Assembly (NCBI RefSeq): GCF_900103005.1
Contig: NZ_FMWL01000012.1
Span: 32,246 to 96,245, forward strand
Reading direction: 5' to 3'
Source of the DNA: Acidaminobacter hydrogenoformans DSM 2784
GTDB taxonomy: Bacteria; Bacillota; Clostridia; Peptostreptococcales; Acidaminobacteraceae
Length of the DNA: 64,000 nt
The translations under genes were made by a program, and so were the position numbers. Shown one piece after another: positions 8,657 to 18,600 of this stretch. The notes below the pieces were generated by a model. The model was given only the letters and a program-made list of their open reading frames with translations. It searched no databases and was not told the DNA's origin. Within the stretch, counting starts at the first letter, position 1, and every line of letters starts with the position of its first letter.

Positions 8657-10153
8657 TTAAAAAGCGAGTTTGGTGGTAGTGCCTAATAAACTTGTGCCTA
8701 TGATCCAGTATTCAGCCGCGCCGGCGCTTGACAGGGTCAATTCTATTTCGTGTAATTGGCCGCCGTTACTTATCCGGTGTGCGATGGCTTCGACAAAAAA
8801 ATCATTTGATATCCCCAGTTCTGTTAGCGCTCCAGTTGCTGTGACGGTCACCCGGTCTGATATTTCGCGCTCCAAGGCGTCGAGTAAACTGGTAGAATTT
8901 TTATTGGCGATATATCTAAGGCTTATTTTAGGCGAAGGATCTTTATAGTCCCCTATAATGTACGCCGCATAATCCTCAGCCGCTAACGTCGATTGGAGCC
9001 ATTTTGACGGTAATTTATAGGTGCGTGTCCCATATTTGCTGATGCTGTCCGCGTCTGCGTTTTGAATGGTGACTGCCGTATTTTTAGTTATTTTGATCCC
9101 CCGAGCTCTGACCAAGGTGAAAGTCACGGTGACGGCTGAATTGTTTGTAATCGCTATTTTCATTGAGTTGGCGAATTTCGTCGCCACGACGTCTAAATCG
9201 CTATAGCTTGTATCGGATTGAACAAGGTCGACCCCCTTCACGGGCGTTGTCCATGTGTCGACGAGGGCGCCGCTATTCGTATCCACGGCGACATTTGGGT
9301 ATTCGGCCCATATTGTGGAAGTGTATCCCGCCTTGACGGTCAATGTCTCCCCGTCGAGGGTCCACAGGGTGGTGACGGCACTCCCGATGGTGTAGCTCTG
9401 GACCCCGACGATGACCTCGTTATATATCTCGTCTAAGGCGTCGATCTGTTCTATGCTTGTATAGGACATTGACGCCGCGGGCGCGTCGGAATAGGTTTGT
9501 TGACTTATGATATGGCTCCCGGTCAAACGATGATGCCGGTCCTCAAAAACAAAATATCCGCTTTTGTCCTCATAAATGAAACCAAGCTCGGTTTCTTCAA
9601 TCTCTCGGAGGGCCCCAAAAGCGTTGATGTTATTTTCGTACCAGACGTCGATACTCATTTCTCCGGTATCGATAGAGCGCTCTCCGGCGGGCCACCCCGC
9701 CTGATCCAGTATCTCATCCATTATGGCGCCCGTCGTTTGACTTAAAAGTTTTATCGCTGATATGCTTTTATAGTTGAGCCTTGCCAAAGGCCCGATGGCC
9801 TCCAACTGGACGGTGGGCACGCCGAAATTAGACCCTGTCGGGGTTATCCGGGAAAGGACCCCTGTCCACAAGGTCGACGCCACCGGGGCCGTCGTTCTGA
9901 GCCGGACTTTTCGGCCCGGTAAAATAGACCCATAAAGCGGCGATAAGGTGTTATACGACGAGTAAAGCCCTGACGGGTTTTTCAGTACAGCGATGAGGCG
10001 CCCCGGGGAGGTCCGCCCGGTCAATTGGCTTGCGTAATCACGGCCTCGGCGGGTCTCGATCGAAATAACATTTGTCGTGACCGCCTCATAGACGTCTGAG
10101 AAGTCGTCGTCGTTGTTCCAGTCAATTTCGAGAACGTACGTCGCATTGGCCAT
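8657..10153 (-). CDS. Baseplate/distal tail protein
   Basis: A 498-residue tail protein. The first 110 residues (EIDWNNDDDFSDVYEAVTTNVISIETRRGRD as an idea; TGRTSPGRLIAVLKN; LYGSILPGRKVRLR) match the N-terminal pattern of a tail-tip family found in Firmicutes and actinobacterial phages. The rest is beta-rich, with a FGALREIEETELGFIYEDKSG-like block typical of baseplate-hub proteins. It starts right after the tape-measure stop. The family is recognised by position and pattern, so the exact role (distal tail or hub) is inferred. Confidence 0.7.
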   Translation of the reverse strand: MANATYVLEIDWNNDDDFSDVYEAVTTNVISIETRRGRDYASQLTGRTSPGRLIAVLKNPSGLYSSYNTLSPLYGSILPGRKVRLRTTAPVASTLWTGVLSRITPTGSNFGVPTVQLEAIGPLARLNYKSISAIKLLSQTTGAIMDEILDQAGWPAGERSIDTGEMSIDVWYENNINAFGALREIEETELGFIYEDKSGYFVFEDRHHRLTGSHIISQQTYSDAPAASMSYTSIEQIDALDEIYNEVIVGVQSYTIGSAVTTLWTLDGETLTVKAGYTSTIWAEYPNVAVDTNSGALVDTWTTPVKGVDLVQSDTSYSDLDVVATKFANSMKIAITNNSAVTVTFTLVRARGIKITKNTAVTIQNADADSISKYGTRTYKLPSKWLQSTLAAEDYAAYIIGDYKDPSPKISLRYIANKNSTSLLDALEREISDRVTVTATGALTELGISNDFFVEAIAHRISNGGQLHEIELTLSSAGAAEYWIIGTSLLGTTTKLAF

Positions 10154-12457
10154 CTATAGGACCCCCCGGAAGGCGCCGTTGACGGCCGCCTCTTTGACTA
10201 TTTGTTTGACTTGTTTTTCGAAGTCCAGTAGGCCATAGACCGGCGCATAGAAGTTAACGCTGATCCCGCCGGCTGCGCCGATGGTCAGCGGGTTTTTGGC
10301 CAGATCGGTTGGGGATGGCAGACGTCGATCGAGATCCCCGGCTCCAGGTAGGTTGCCGAAATGGATCACCGGATCCACTTTAATTTTTTCGATCCCAAGT
10401 TGTAGACCTTTGGAGATGTTTTCCCCATATTCCACCATGAGTTTTGACGGCGATCCGATCTTGAAAAAGCTCTTGACCTTGTCCCCGATGGCGTTCGCCA
10501 GTTTCCTTGCGGCGTCCTTGAGTGCCTTCGTTTTTTTCTGGAATCCGTCAATAATACCTGAAACGATATCGGAGCCCCATGAGATGGCGCTCTTTGCGAG
10601 TCCGGTGAAAAATCCCGAGATATTGTTTTTCAATAGGTTAAAGGCCCCCACCAAGGTATTCCACGCGCCGAGGAGGACGACTTTAATCATGATCCATAAT
10701 CCAGACCATATCGAGGTCAGACCGTCTTTCATCCGGGACCAGTCCCCCGTGAAAAGGCCGATAAATACCTCGAGGACCCCTCTAATAATTTTGAGCGCGC
10801 CGTCAAAGATCCCCTTGATAGTATTAGATAATGTCGAGGTGATCCCCGTCGTCGTGTCCCCGAATTTCTGCCAGATCCCGGTTGCAAGGGTGACAAAAGC
10901 TTCAATAATGGCCCCGATGACTTCAAAGGTCGTCTTGATGAATCCGGATATAAAATCAAAGACGGTTTGTAGGGCCTCAGAGAATAGATTTGCGATTGCT
11001 GTTATTCTTTCGCCGTACTCCTCCCAGATCTTTGTGGCCCATCCAACAAAAACATCGATAATCGCCGATATCGCCTCGAAGGTTATTTTTACGACTTCAC
11101 CTACGGCGGTGAATACGATTTCGCCGACCTCACGGATTTTTTCCCAAATGCCGAGAACGATATCCCGGAAGGTTTCGTTGGTCTTGTAGAGGTTAACGAA
11201 TATTGCAATGAGACCGCCAATGGCAAGGACGACGAGCCCGATCGGAGAAAGCATCATAGATATAAGCGGGATGAGGCTTGCGATCCCGGTAGAAATTTTA
11301 CCGATAATAATCAGAAGCGGCCCGATCGCCGCCGCGGCGGCAAGGACTGAGACGATAGTCGTTTGAATACTCGGGTCGAGATTTGTAAACCATTGAACAA
11401 GGCCAGTGATCTTATCAATGAGCCCGGCGATCGCCGGCATCGCGGCGTCAAGAGCGGTGACGAGTTGGGTCCCGAGCGGCTCGAGAGCTGTGAGAAGGTT
11501 ATTTTTCATGATCGCCATATTTTCGGAGAAGCTCCGGGTGTCCTCAGTGGCTTTATTAATGGTCTCCGTGGATGAGGTGAGCGTCGAGACGAGACCCTCG
11601 ATTTCAAAACGCCCCTCGCGGATCGCTGCAGCCATATCCGGACCGACTTTGGCGCCGAATAGATCGAGGGCGATGGCGTTCGCCTCGCCGGTGGACCCGG
11701 CCTCTTTGATTCGCTGAGTGACTTCCGTCAGGGCCGCTTTGGTGTCGGTGATCCCTTCCCGGCTCATCTTGCCGAGAGCGACTCTTAGACCGCCAAGGAC
11801 CAGTTCCGTGTTGACGCCCTCTTTTTCGAATTTTCCCATCAACGCCGCAGACGTCTCAAAATCAAAGCCCATTTGCCGGAGCGGCGCGCCGAATTTGACG
11901 AGGTTATCAGATAACGTGGAAAAGCCGATTCCCGTCGATTGAGAAACCTTGAAAAGGTAATCCATCGATGCGCCTGAATCCTCCGCGGCAATGGACCAGT
12001 CCCCGAACACCCGGGTTCCGGATCCGATGGCCGTCGTTAAATCCTCCCCGGTGATTTTCGCGAGGTTAAGAAACTGGACCGCTAAGTCCTCGAGCGCCTC
12101 TCCGGAGAGCCCGGTCCTTGTATTGAGATCCGCGATTGCGGTCGATACTTCGTCCATGCTGTTTGGGACTTGTTTCATAACGGTCTTGAAACTGTCCTGT
12201 AAATCGAGAAGGGCGTCTCCGGTGGCGCCAGTCCCGACGCGGATTTTATCAAAAGCCTTGTCAAAATCGTTCCCGATTTTACCAAGGACGACGGTCATCC
12301 CGGCGATTGGGGCAGTGACGGATTTCGTCAGGGTTTGCCCGGCGGAGGTCATGTCCCGGCCGAATTTTGAAATGTGTTTCTTTGCGTCATTCAGTCCGGT
12401 TTGTAGTTTGGTAAGATCCGCACCGATCTTAACGGTGAGAGATCGAATCACTGCCAT
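10154..12457 (-). CDS. Tape measure protein (TP901 type)
   Basis: A 767-residue protein whose length should set tail length. Residues 1-330 form a TP901-type core: LTVKIGADLTKLQTGLNDAKK, then phage-type helices with DLNTRTGLSGEALEDLA. Hydrophobic helical segments lie at about 340-440, including near-membrane stretches (VSVLAAAAAIGPLLIIIGKI, then SPIGLVVLAIGGLIAIFVNLY). Repeated segments at about 450-560 and a GSPSKLM motif near 640 follow. At 767 residues the tail would be roughly 110-120 nm by the usual 0.15 nm per residue. It follows the gp10-like gene and ends adjacent to the baseplate gene. Confidence 0.92.
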   Translation of the reverse strand: MAVIRSLTVKIGADLTKLQTGLNDAKKHISKFGRDMTSAGQTLTKSVTAPIAGMTVVLGKIGNDFDKAFDKIRVGTGATGDALLDLQDSFKTVMKQVPNSMDEVSTAIADLNTRTGLSGEALEDLAVQFLNLAKITGEDLTTAIGSGTRVFGDWSIAAEDSGASMDYLFKVSQSTGIGFSTLSDNLVKFGAPLRQMGFDFETSAALMGKFEKEGVNTELVLGGLRVALGKMSREGITDTKAALTEVTQRIKEAGSTGEANAIALDLFGAKVGPDMAAAIREGRFEIEGLVSTLTSSTETINKATEDTRSFSENMAIMKNNLLTALEPLGTQLVTALDAAMPAIAGLIDKITGLVQWFTNLDPSIQTTIVSVLAAAAAIGPLLIIIGKISTGIASLIPLISMMLSPIGLVVLAIGGLIAIFVNLYKTNETFRDIVLGIWEKIREVGEIVFTAVGEVVKITFEAISAIIDVFVGWATKIWEEYGERITAIANLFSEALQTVFDFISGFIKTTFEVIGAIIEAFVTLATGIWQKFGDTTTGITSTLSNTIKGIFDGALKIIRGVLEVFIGLFTGDWSRMKDGLTSIWSGLWIMIKVVLLGAWNTLVGAFNLLKNNISGFFTGLAKSAISWGSDIVSGIIDGFQKKTKALKDAARKLANAIGDKVKSFFKIGSPSKLMVEYGENISKGLQLGIEKIKVDPVIHFGNLPGAGDLDRRLPSPTDLAKNPLTIGAAGGISVNFYAPVYGLLDFEKQVKQIVKEAAVNGAFRGVL

Positions 12458-12472
12458 AACGCTGCACCCCCT

Positions 12473-12931
12473 TTACCACTTGCCTATGGCGTCATTGATA
12501 GCCTTTTCAATTTCGTCGGCGGCCGTCGATTTATACATATCCGCCGCGGGCCGTAAAAAGCCGGTAGGCGCCGGCGCCGGTTTGACTTGTCCTTTGCTTT
12601 GGCCGTGCACAAAGAGTTTGTGGCCGAGCTCGACGGGGACGCCATAGGCCGCCCCGGCGCCAAAGCCCACGGTTGAAAAAACTTGCGCTTTGGCCTTTTG
12701 TTTTTCGGTTGGTTTTTTCATCCTGATTTTTTCCTCGAGGTTGCCGGCCGGGTGGGCCCACTTGCCGGTTTTTCGGCCTGTAGGACCTGGCACCTTAGCC
12801 TTTGCGGCAGTCATGACGCGTCCCGCGAGAGATACGGTCGTCTTTTCTATCTCATCAAAGGCCGCAGTTCCGACCTCATCGAAGCCGCGAAGGACGTCGT
12901 TGATCCCTTCTATTTTTTCAAATTTAATCAT
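12473..12931 (-). CDS. HK97 gp10-like tail completion protein
   Basis: A 152-residue protein beginning IKFEKIEGINDVLRGFDE, with VMTAAKAKVPGPTGRKTGKW and a C-terminal PTGFLRPAADMYKST block. This matches the HK97 gp10 family, which joins head and tail. In most phages the gene precedes the major tail protein; here it lies after the chaperones and before the tape measure, an unusual position. Its ATG overlaps the stop of the frameshifted chaperone. Confidence 0.72.
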   Translation of the reverse strand: MIKFEKIEGINDVLRGFDEVGTAAFDEIEKTTVSLAGRVMTAAKAKVPGPTGRKTGKWAHPAGNLEEKIRMKKPTEKQKAKAQVFSTVGFGAGAAYGVPVELGHKLFVHGQSKGQVKPAPAPTGFLRPAADMYKSTAADEIEKAINDAIGKW

Positions 12932-12933
12932 GA

Positions 12934-13574
12934 TTAGCCCTTCCCCTGTCGTTTGAGGCTTAAGTCGAAAGACTGGATAATAGAAAACATTTGCTCCGGC
13001 GTCTGGTCCTCCTCGACCTTTGCGTTATCCTCGAGTGGTGCGATGACCTCCTCGAAATCCGGGAAGTCTTCGACGCGTCCGAGCTTAGCACATAGATACG
13101 CGCCGTATATCGTGCGGCGATAAGCTGTAATCTCGAGGTCATGGGCCCCCCGATTATATGCCGCGAATTCCGCGGGTGTCAGGTCCCAGAATTCGACGGG
13201 CTTGAGGCCGACCCTCGCGGCGTGCTGGAGAAGGTCGTCGAAATCGAGCTCCCCCGGGTCCTCCGGCGCGCCGTCTATGCGTTTTTTTCCGTCGTGCCAA
13301 AGCTCGCGTCGATGGCTTTCCCAAGGATCTCCACGGCCTCTTTAATACTGAGGTGTTCGTCGATCAGGTCCATGACGTCATCCGGTGTAAGAACCGGGTC
13401 CTCATGCGCGAGACCCGCCCATAGAAAAACGGCGAGATCCTTCATCCCGACGTCGGAAAGATCAAATTTTGAAATCTTAATATTGAGGTTGTCCTCAATG
13501 TTAGCGATGGCCCGCATTCCGAAACGAAGGTTGCGGATCTTGTCGAGCTTGATTGGTATGGATGGTCTTGCCAT
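12934..13574 (-). CDS. Tail assembly chaperone GT, -1 frameshift product
   Basis: The long chaperone is made when ribosomes slip back one base on A AAA AAC at 13287-13281. Upstream codons are those of the short chaperone; after the slip the frame reads Arg-Ile-Asp-Gly-Ala-Pro and stays open for 116 codons to TAA at 12936-12934. The extension has the usual WDLTPAEF motif of phage T domains (KPVEFWDLTPAEFAAY) and lacks its own start and ribosome site. G and GT proteins bind tape measure and recruit tail tube protein. The total is about 213 residues. Confidence 0.85.
13275..13574 (-). CDS. Tail assembly chaperone G
   Basis: A 99-residue zero-frame chaperone (ARPSIPIKLDKIRNLRFGMR start) that keeps the tape measure soluble during tail assembly. 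A GGGGG site lies 8 bases before the ATG at 13574. The gene stops at TAG right after the slippery run, as in lambda G. It lies between tail tube and tape measure, the standard place. Its C-terminus is changed in the frameshifted GT form. Confidence 0.85.
   Translation of the reverse strand: MARPSIPIKLDKIRNLRFGMRAIANIEDNLNIKISKFDLSDVGMKDLAVFLWAGLAHEDPVLTPDDVMDLIDEHLSIKEAVEILGKAIDASFGTTEKNA
13281..13287 (-). promoter_or_regulatory. Programmed -1 ribosomal frameshift site
   Basis: On the minus strand the heptamer A AAA AAC lies in the chaperone frame (GAA AAA AAC GCA TAG), five to six bases before the stop. The type X XXY YYZ is the classic slippery site. A GC-rich stretch follows and may fold. 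Its role follows from the open -1 frame and the conserved G/GT arrangement. Confidence 0.85.
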
Positions 13575-13636
13575 ACATAAAACCCCCAATAATCAAAATC
13601 AGGCGGCTGGATAAGCCGCCCGTGTTCCGTTTTGAA

Positions 13637-14344
13637 TTATGTCGTTCTGGTTGCGATGATGGTATAGACTTTTGGAATCTTGCCGCTCTCCCAGACGATG
13701 ATGTCGAGCTTTTTCGAGGACTGTGTTCCGAAGGTACCGATGGATGCCGACACGGCGCCGCTCGTCAGGGCCTCTGTAAACACCCCATCCACGTATAGGT
13801 GGATGGTATGGCTCGCGGCGGTAACGGTGACGGTCGTAGAGGTTGTACTTGTCCAAGTGCAGTAATAATTGAGCGTCCCCGTCGCAAAGGTTGGAGCTGG
13901 GGTCCCGGCTGAAAGCGCGAGGGCTGAGATGCCGGTTGACGCCGTCAGTCCAAGTTCCGCGGCGCCGGTACATCTGAGAATGATCTCCGATTGAAGGACG
14001 TCGTTTCCGACTTCCGGACCCGGAGCCTCAAGAACGAGCGCCTGGAAAACATAGGTCGCGCCCAGACTTGACGGGAACGTAATTGTGTAAGTGTCGGTTG
14101 TTTGATTGGCGAAAGCGGTCCGGATGGCGGTCTGGCCGGCATCTCCGGGATACCAGTTGACGGTGACGGTGACGGATCCATAATCGGCCATCCCGAGGAT
14201 AAATTCCTTTGCGGCGCTTGATAGTGTGGTGACATCGATTTCATCTCGTTTGGAACCAAGGGGTGATATTTTCTTGACCTCTCCTACAACTGTGGCACCG
14301 ATCATAAGGGTGGTGCCATTGCCTGCTTTAGCTAATGTCGTCAT
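13637..14344 (-). CDS. Major tail tube protein with Ig-like domain
   Basis: A 235-residue protein from the ATG at 14344 (GAAGGGAG site 7-8 bases upstream), 14 codons inside the longer frame. Residues 1-140 fit the tail tube family (VVGEVKKISPLGSKRDEIDVTTL; WYPGDAGQTAIRTAF). The final 85 residues form a Ser/Thr-rich beta domain (TGISALALSAGTPAPTFATG) of the Ig/cadherin-like kind that often decorates tails. A sharp rise in GC starts here and continues to about 5.4 kb. Confidence 0.87.
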   Translation of the reverse strand: MTTLAKAGNGTTLMIGATVVGEVKKISPLGSKRDEIDVTTLSSAAKEFILGMADYGSVTVTVNWYPGDAGQTAIRTAFANQTTDTYTITFPSSLGATYVFQALVLEAPGPEVGNDVLQSEIILRCTGAAELGLTASTGISALALSAGTPAPTFATGTLNYYCTWTSTTSTTVTVTAASHTIHLYVDGVFTEALTSGAVSASIGTFGTQSSKKLDIIVWESGKIPKVYTIIATRTT

Positions 14345-14357
14345 GGATGATCTCCCT

Positions 14358-14741
14358 TCATAAGGTATAGAAGTATTCGATTTCAATTAGGCCAGTGCTG
14401 ATCTGGGTCCCTGTATCAAATCCGTCCATTTCGTTGAGGATGTCAATAGACTGAATATAAGGTGCACCTGACATGTATTCGCCAGTACTATCCTCAAAAA
14501 CCAATCTGATGGTATCGCGTAGTTCTCTCATCTCGGTGTAATTGGCTGCCAGGATATCAAACTGAAAGGTAGTGTAGTATTGCCCCTGACTCTTTAGGGT
14601 TGGATCCCTTCGGGTGCTAATGCGTTTATACGCTATGGCCGGAAGGGGTGCACCTTGATCAATGGTCACGGGATAGATACGACCGTTAAGGCTTGGTATT
14701 TCGCTATTTAGTCTATGCCAGATGGCATCTTCGATGGTCAC
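14358..14741 (-). CDS. Tail terminator/completion protein (DUF3168-like)
   Basis: A 127-residue protein with GTG start at 14741: GGAGGTGG precedes it, and it begins one base after the previous stop. The motif TIEDAIWHRL, then PLPAIAYKRIS and FDILAANYTEMRELRDTIR, matches DUF3168-like tail completion proteins that cap the tube at the neck. It sits between the head-tail adaptor and the tail tube, the standard place. Confidence 0.75.
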   Translation of the reverse strand: MTIEDAIWHRLNSEIPSLNGRIYPVTIDQGAPLPAIAYKRISTRRDPTLKSQGQYYTTFQFDILAANYTEMRELRDTIRLVFEDSTGEYMSGAPYIQSIDILNEMDGFDTGTQISTGLIEIEYFYTL

Positions 14742-14742
14742 T

Positions 14743-15063
14743 CTACACCACCTCCCGACACCCGAGGGCGAGTTCACCCTGGTCTTTACTTGTGTCATTC
14801 ATAAAGAGAATTTCAAAGACTCTTGTCTTGTATCTAATTCTCATTTTGACGTTAACATCAGAGCGATACCTGATGCGAAATAGGGCGCTGACTTCGGCAT
14901 TAAAACGCTGCGCAGAGAAGAATTCACGTCCGCTCTTTGCCTGATAGTCCGCCCAAACAGAAACGACGGCAACCCAGTTTTCTACACGGGTTCCGTCGCT
15001 ACTTGTGATAGGCTTGTTTTGTTCAATTGTGATTCTGTAATTTAGATCCCCGGCATTTAACAT
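14743..15063 (-). CDS. Head-tail adaptor (SPP1 gp16-like)
   Basis: A 106-residue neck protein. The ATG at 15063 gives LNAGDLNYRITIEQ, the typical beginning of the phage head-tail joining family, with WADYQAKSGREFFSAQ and FRIRYRSDVNVKMRI following. The frame opens upstream, but the conserved start and an AAAGGAACGG site support this choice. It overlaps no neighbour and forms an operon with the connector and completion genes. Confidence 0.8.
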   Translation of the reverse strand: MLNAGDLNYRITIEQNKPITSSDGTRVENWVAVVSVWADYQAKSGREFFSAQRFNAEVSALFRIRYRSDVNVKMRIRYKTRVFEILFMNDTSKDQGELALGCREVV

Positions 15064-15079
15064 ATGAATCACCGTTCCT

Positions 15080-15667
15080 TTAAAACCAAATGTTTCGGTG
15101 CATGTCATAGAGTCTTTTCACGGTGGTCATGGCGCCCTCAGGGATCTCGGCATCGCGATATTGATAAAGTAGCCCCACATGAAGTAGTAGCCCTGCCTTT
15201 AGGCTATAGGGCACCTTGTTCGTGGTGTTATTGTAGCCGGCCTCATACCTGATTCTGATTGGCGCCACAGGATGTAACTCAATTCCTGGCCAGGACTTGT
15301 TGTAAGGCAGGACGATGCGCGCGGGGATCCTGTCAAGGTCCAGAAGGTAATCCGTTCCTAGAACCATCGTGGTCTCGACAGCGAAAACGTCTGTCAGCTT
15401 AAAGGAAGTCACGGACTGAACCGGCGATCTTGGCAGGTCAATAAAGTTAGCACTTGGTAAGGCATCCAGCATCAGCTCCAGGACTTGAGTCGCCAGGCTT
15501 AGCCTGGTGTAGTGCTCTGCGTAGTCTCTAACGGCAAAGATGAGATCAGCCAGGTAATCATCTTCCTCAGCGGTGTCAATCCGCAGCTGATCTTTGACGT
15601 CATCAACGGTGATGGGTTCAGCAGAAACCGGGGTGATGACTTTGATGCGTCCTTCCACTAAACCCAC
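15080..15667 (-). CDS. Head-tail connector (gp6/gp15-like)
   Basis: A 195-residue protein with EPITVDDVKDQLRID near the N-terminus, FAVRDYAEHYTRLSLATQ and a C-terminal LLLHVGLLYQYRD helix. This fits the gp6-like connector family that stacks under the portal. The gene overlaps the end of the repeat-protein gene by 10 bases. Normally it follows the capsid gene directly; here five surface-protein genes come between. Confidence 0.85.
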   Translation of the reverse strand: MGLVEGRIKVITPVSAEPITVDDVKDQLRIDTAEEDDYLADLIFAVRDYAEHYTRLSLATQVLELMLDALPSANFIDLPRSPVQSVTSFKLTDVFAVETTMVLGTDYLLDLDRIPARIVLPYNKSWPGIELHPVAPIRIRYEAGYNNTTNKVPYSLKAGLLLHVGLLYQYRDAEIPEGAMTTVKRLYDMHRNIWF

Positions 15668-18600
15668 CTCCGCTCGATGGTCGATCTGGCAAGAATGGTT
15701 GAACCCTCAAGAATGCCACTCATTTCAAAGATGAGGGGGTCCGAATAGCTGCTTGGGATGAGGTACTCGTAGTAATAGACACCGGTCGATTCTTTCGTAG
15801 GTATCCCGGCTATGATCTGATTTCTTTTGCCGTCATAGATGACGACCTCTGGCGACGTGACATCGGCCAGAATGTCAGTCCAGTTGTAAAACCTGCCATA
15901 AAGTCGTATGGTGTCGCCGGTGTAGGCCATGGCGAGTGGGTCTCCTTCCTGATCTCTGATAGATAGAATTAAAGCGCGATTAGTAGTCGATAGGGTGGCG
16001 GTTCTTATCACCGTCTCAGCGTGGCACTTAGCGCTTTCTCGGGAACTGGCAGCGGATATTAACGCCATGAGGATCCGACTTATATGGCGCTTAATGGCTA
16101 CCGCCGCATTGGTGGCTGCAGTGAGGGTCTTGTAATAGACCATGACCACGATTCTATGGATGTCAGAGCCTATCGTTGATGCCGATACAGCAGCCCTAAC
16201 ATCCCGCGCAGTAATTCTGAATGTAGATTCGATCGCATCAAGGTCTGAACGAATCTCTCTCGCAATCACTCGAGTGATCTGCGCTGTGGTAGATGCCACG
16301 TCAGAAATGAGCTTAAAAGTCTGACGGCAGATGGATCCGGCAATATTAGCCCCTGCGAGGGCCGTTTTGATTGTGACCCTTCTGGCCGCGGATGCAGTGC
16401 GTGTCGTCGCGATATAGGTCCGCATGATCACGGATGAGTGCGCAACACTTACGAGTATATGGACCGAAACCTCAAGAAGTTTTTCAATCTGCCTCAGGAC
16501 CATAGACAAAATGATTAGTGCAGATGTGAATGATCGGGCGATCTCTTTTTGTATTGTTGAAACGGTAGATAAGGCCAATACGATAGTGCGCATCATCATT
16601 CGCTTGGATAATCCCAATGTCGTGATGCTGACTATCAGGTCCTTTACGGAGACTTTTATCCGAGTCATCGTCGAGGTGACGTTCATGGATGAGGTGAGCC
16701 TTTTAATAGATTGACTCAGGATCTTGTCAAGGGTGCTGATTGCCGCTGCGAAAGTTCGGGCCGTCAATAGACGAGCCATATTTACGGCATTAACAGCAGA
16801 GGTTAAGGTTCTGATGATCTCCGTTCGGATGATTACAGTCGTCATTATGCTTGCAATCAAGGTTTTGAGAGCGACTTTCATCCGAACGATCGTTAAGGTG
16901 ACAGTTGCTGATCCGGTGATTCTTTTATTGTTCTGACGTATGATTTCGCTAAAAGCGCTAATCGTCACCCTAAAGAGTCGAGATGTATGCCGACCGGTCG
17001 CGCTTACGGTATCTATGACAGGTTTTAAGGACCTGATAATGCGCCTCCGGACGGATATTGTTGAGTTGATTTGCGTAGTCATAGACTTAAGGGCGGCTTT
17101 CATCCGGCTGGTTATCGAGAAGATCGTCACGGACCCGGTAAGCCTTTTTGCAATATGTCGTAGATTCTGAACGGTAGCGGGTATATTCACGACAATCATT
17201 TTAATCGTCGTAAGGCTCTGGGCGGTGGCGCTGCTAATCGTGATTGATGAGGCAAGGCTCTGGGTGGTTTGACGGATCAGAATCTCCACCGATGATATTG
17301 TGGCTGTAATTGCCTTGAGGACAGCTTTCAAACGATTAATCGTTGAGGTGACGATCATGGATCCTAAGAACCCCTTCATGGTTCGCCGAAGGATCTGACC
17401 GGTTGTGTCCAAACTTGTGGCAATCATCTTAAAAGTCGTAAAGCTCCGAGTCATGATGCCGTTGATCGCACCCGATGTGATAAAGCTGCGCAAGGTTTGC
17501 CGGGTAAGACCCGGTGCTATTACTATGATGGTCTCGATCATTTTGAGAACAGTTTCAATTCGATGGATCATTGAGGTGACGATTGCTAAGCTGATGAGTC
17601 GCTTCATGTTTTCCCGGAGGATCTGGCCACCAGTCCTTGATGCGGTTACCAAGTAGCGGACTATTGAATGAAAGAGGGTAGCCGTAAGACCCACAGATCC
17701 AATTTTGATCGCTTTTGTAGTACGCTGCACAATTTGTGTTATGTCAACCATTTGCATCAACGTCCGGCCGGTCTGCCGATGAGCGGCCATGGTGATCGTG
17801 ATCCCTGCAGACAGACTTTTCAGAGTGGCCGCCGTTTCCTCATAAAAATAGGATTCGATGTTTGACCAGTCAGAATCTGAAAGAATAAGGCTGACGCGCT
17901 TGATGCGGTAATAATAGGTTATTCCGCCGACGAGATTGTAGCAGTCTGTATAACCAGACGTCCCTGCGCTTACGCGAGTGAGGATAAACCATTCCCCATC
18001 GCCATCTTTACGCTCGATGACATAGCCGTTAAATCGGGTTAGGTAATTCCCAGTAGCTTTGACTATCCCAGAAATCCCACGGCTTGATGCTTTGATAGAC
18101 ATTCCAATAATATCGGTTACGGTGGTTATGGACCGATTGACAACTCGGCGAACTGAAGCGGCCAAAGACGTTGACGCAGTCAGTACGTTTTGTGTTTGAC
18201 GCCGGGCAGTGGCCGATAAAAACGATGTGGTCGTAGCCGTTTTATAATTTATGGTTGCGGTAGTATAATCCACCTCGACATAGACATCATCGAGATAATG
18301 GATCGTTTGAGAGGTGGTGTTTTTTCGATCACTATCAAACCTGACTTGCATCGTCCCGGCACTTAGTTCCGAGACCGTCCACGTGCCGCCGTCTGTGCTG
18401 AAGGCAGTATCTGTCGTCGGGAACGTCGTATCATTATACTGCGTTCCACGGAGCGTGCCGGAATTGGAAGCTTGAGCATAGGCATAATCAATGAGAGACG
18501 ACGCGCCGCTTGACCACTTTCGCTCGACATAGACTGTAACAGAATTGATCGTCGCCCCTGCCGGAATATCAAAAGCGGCAATTCCAAGGATGAGCTGCGC

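Noticed and set aside
12960..13142. A 60-codon minus-strand frame rich in Arg and Ser
   Set aside because: The same bases in another frame encode the chaperone extension, which has a conserved motif and continuity through a slippery site.
16000..17900. A CRISPR-like array suggested by regular repeats
   Set aside because: The periodicity is in codons of one long gene. The units are diverged and contiguous with no unique spacers.
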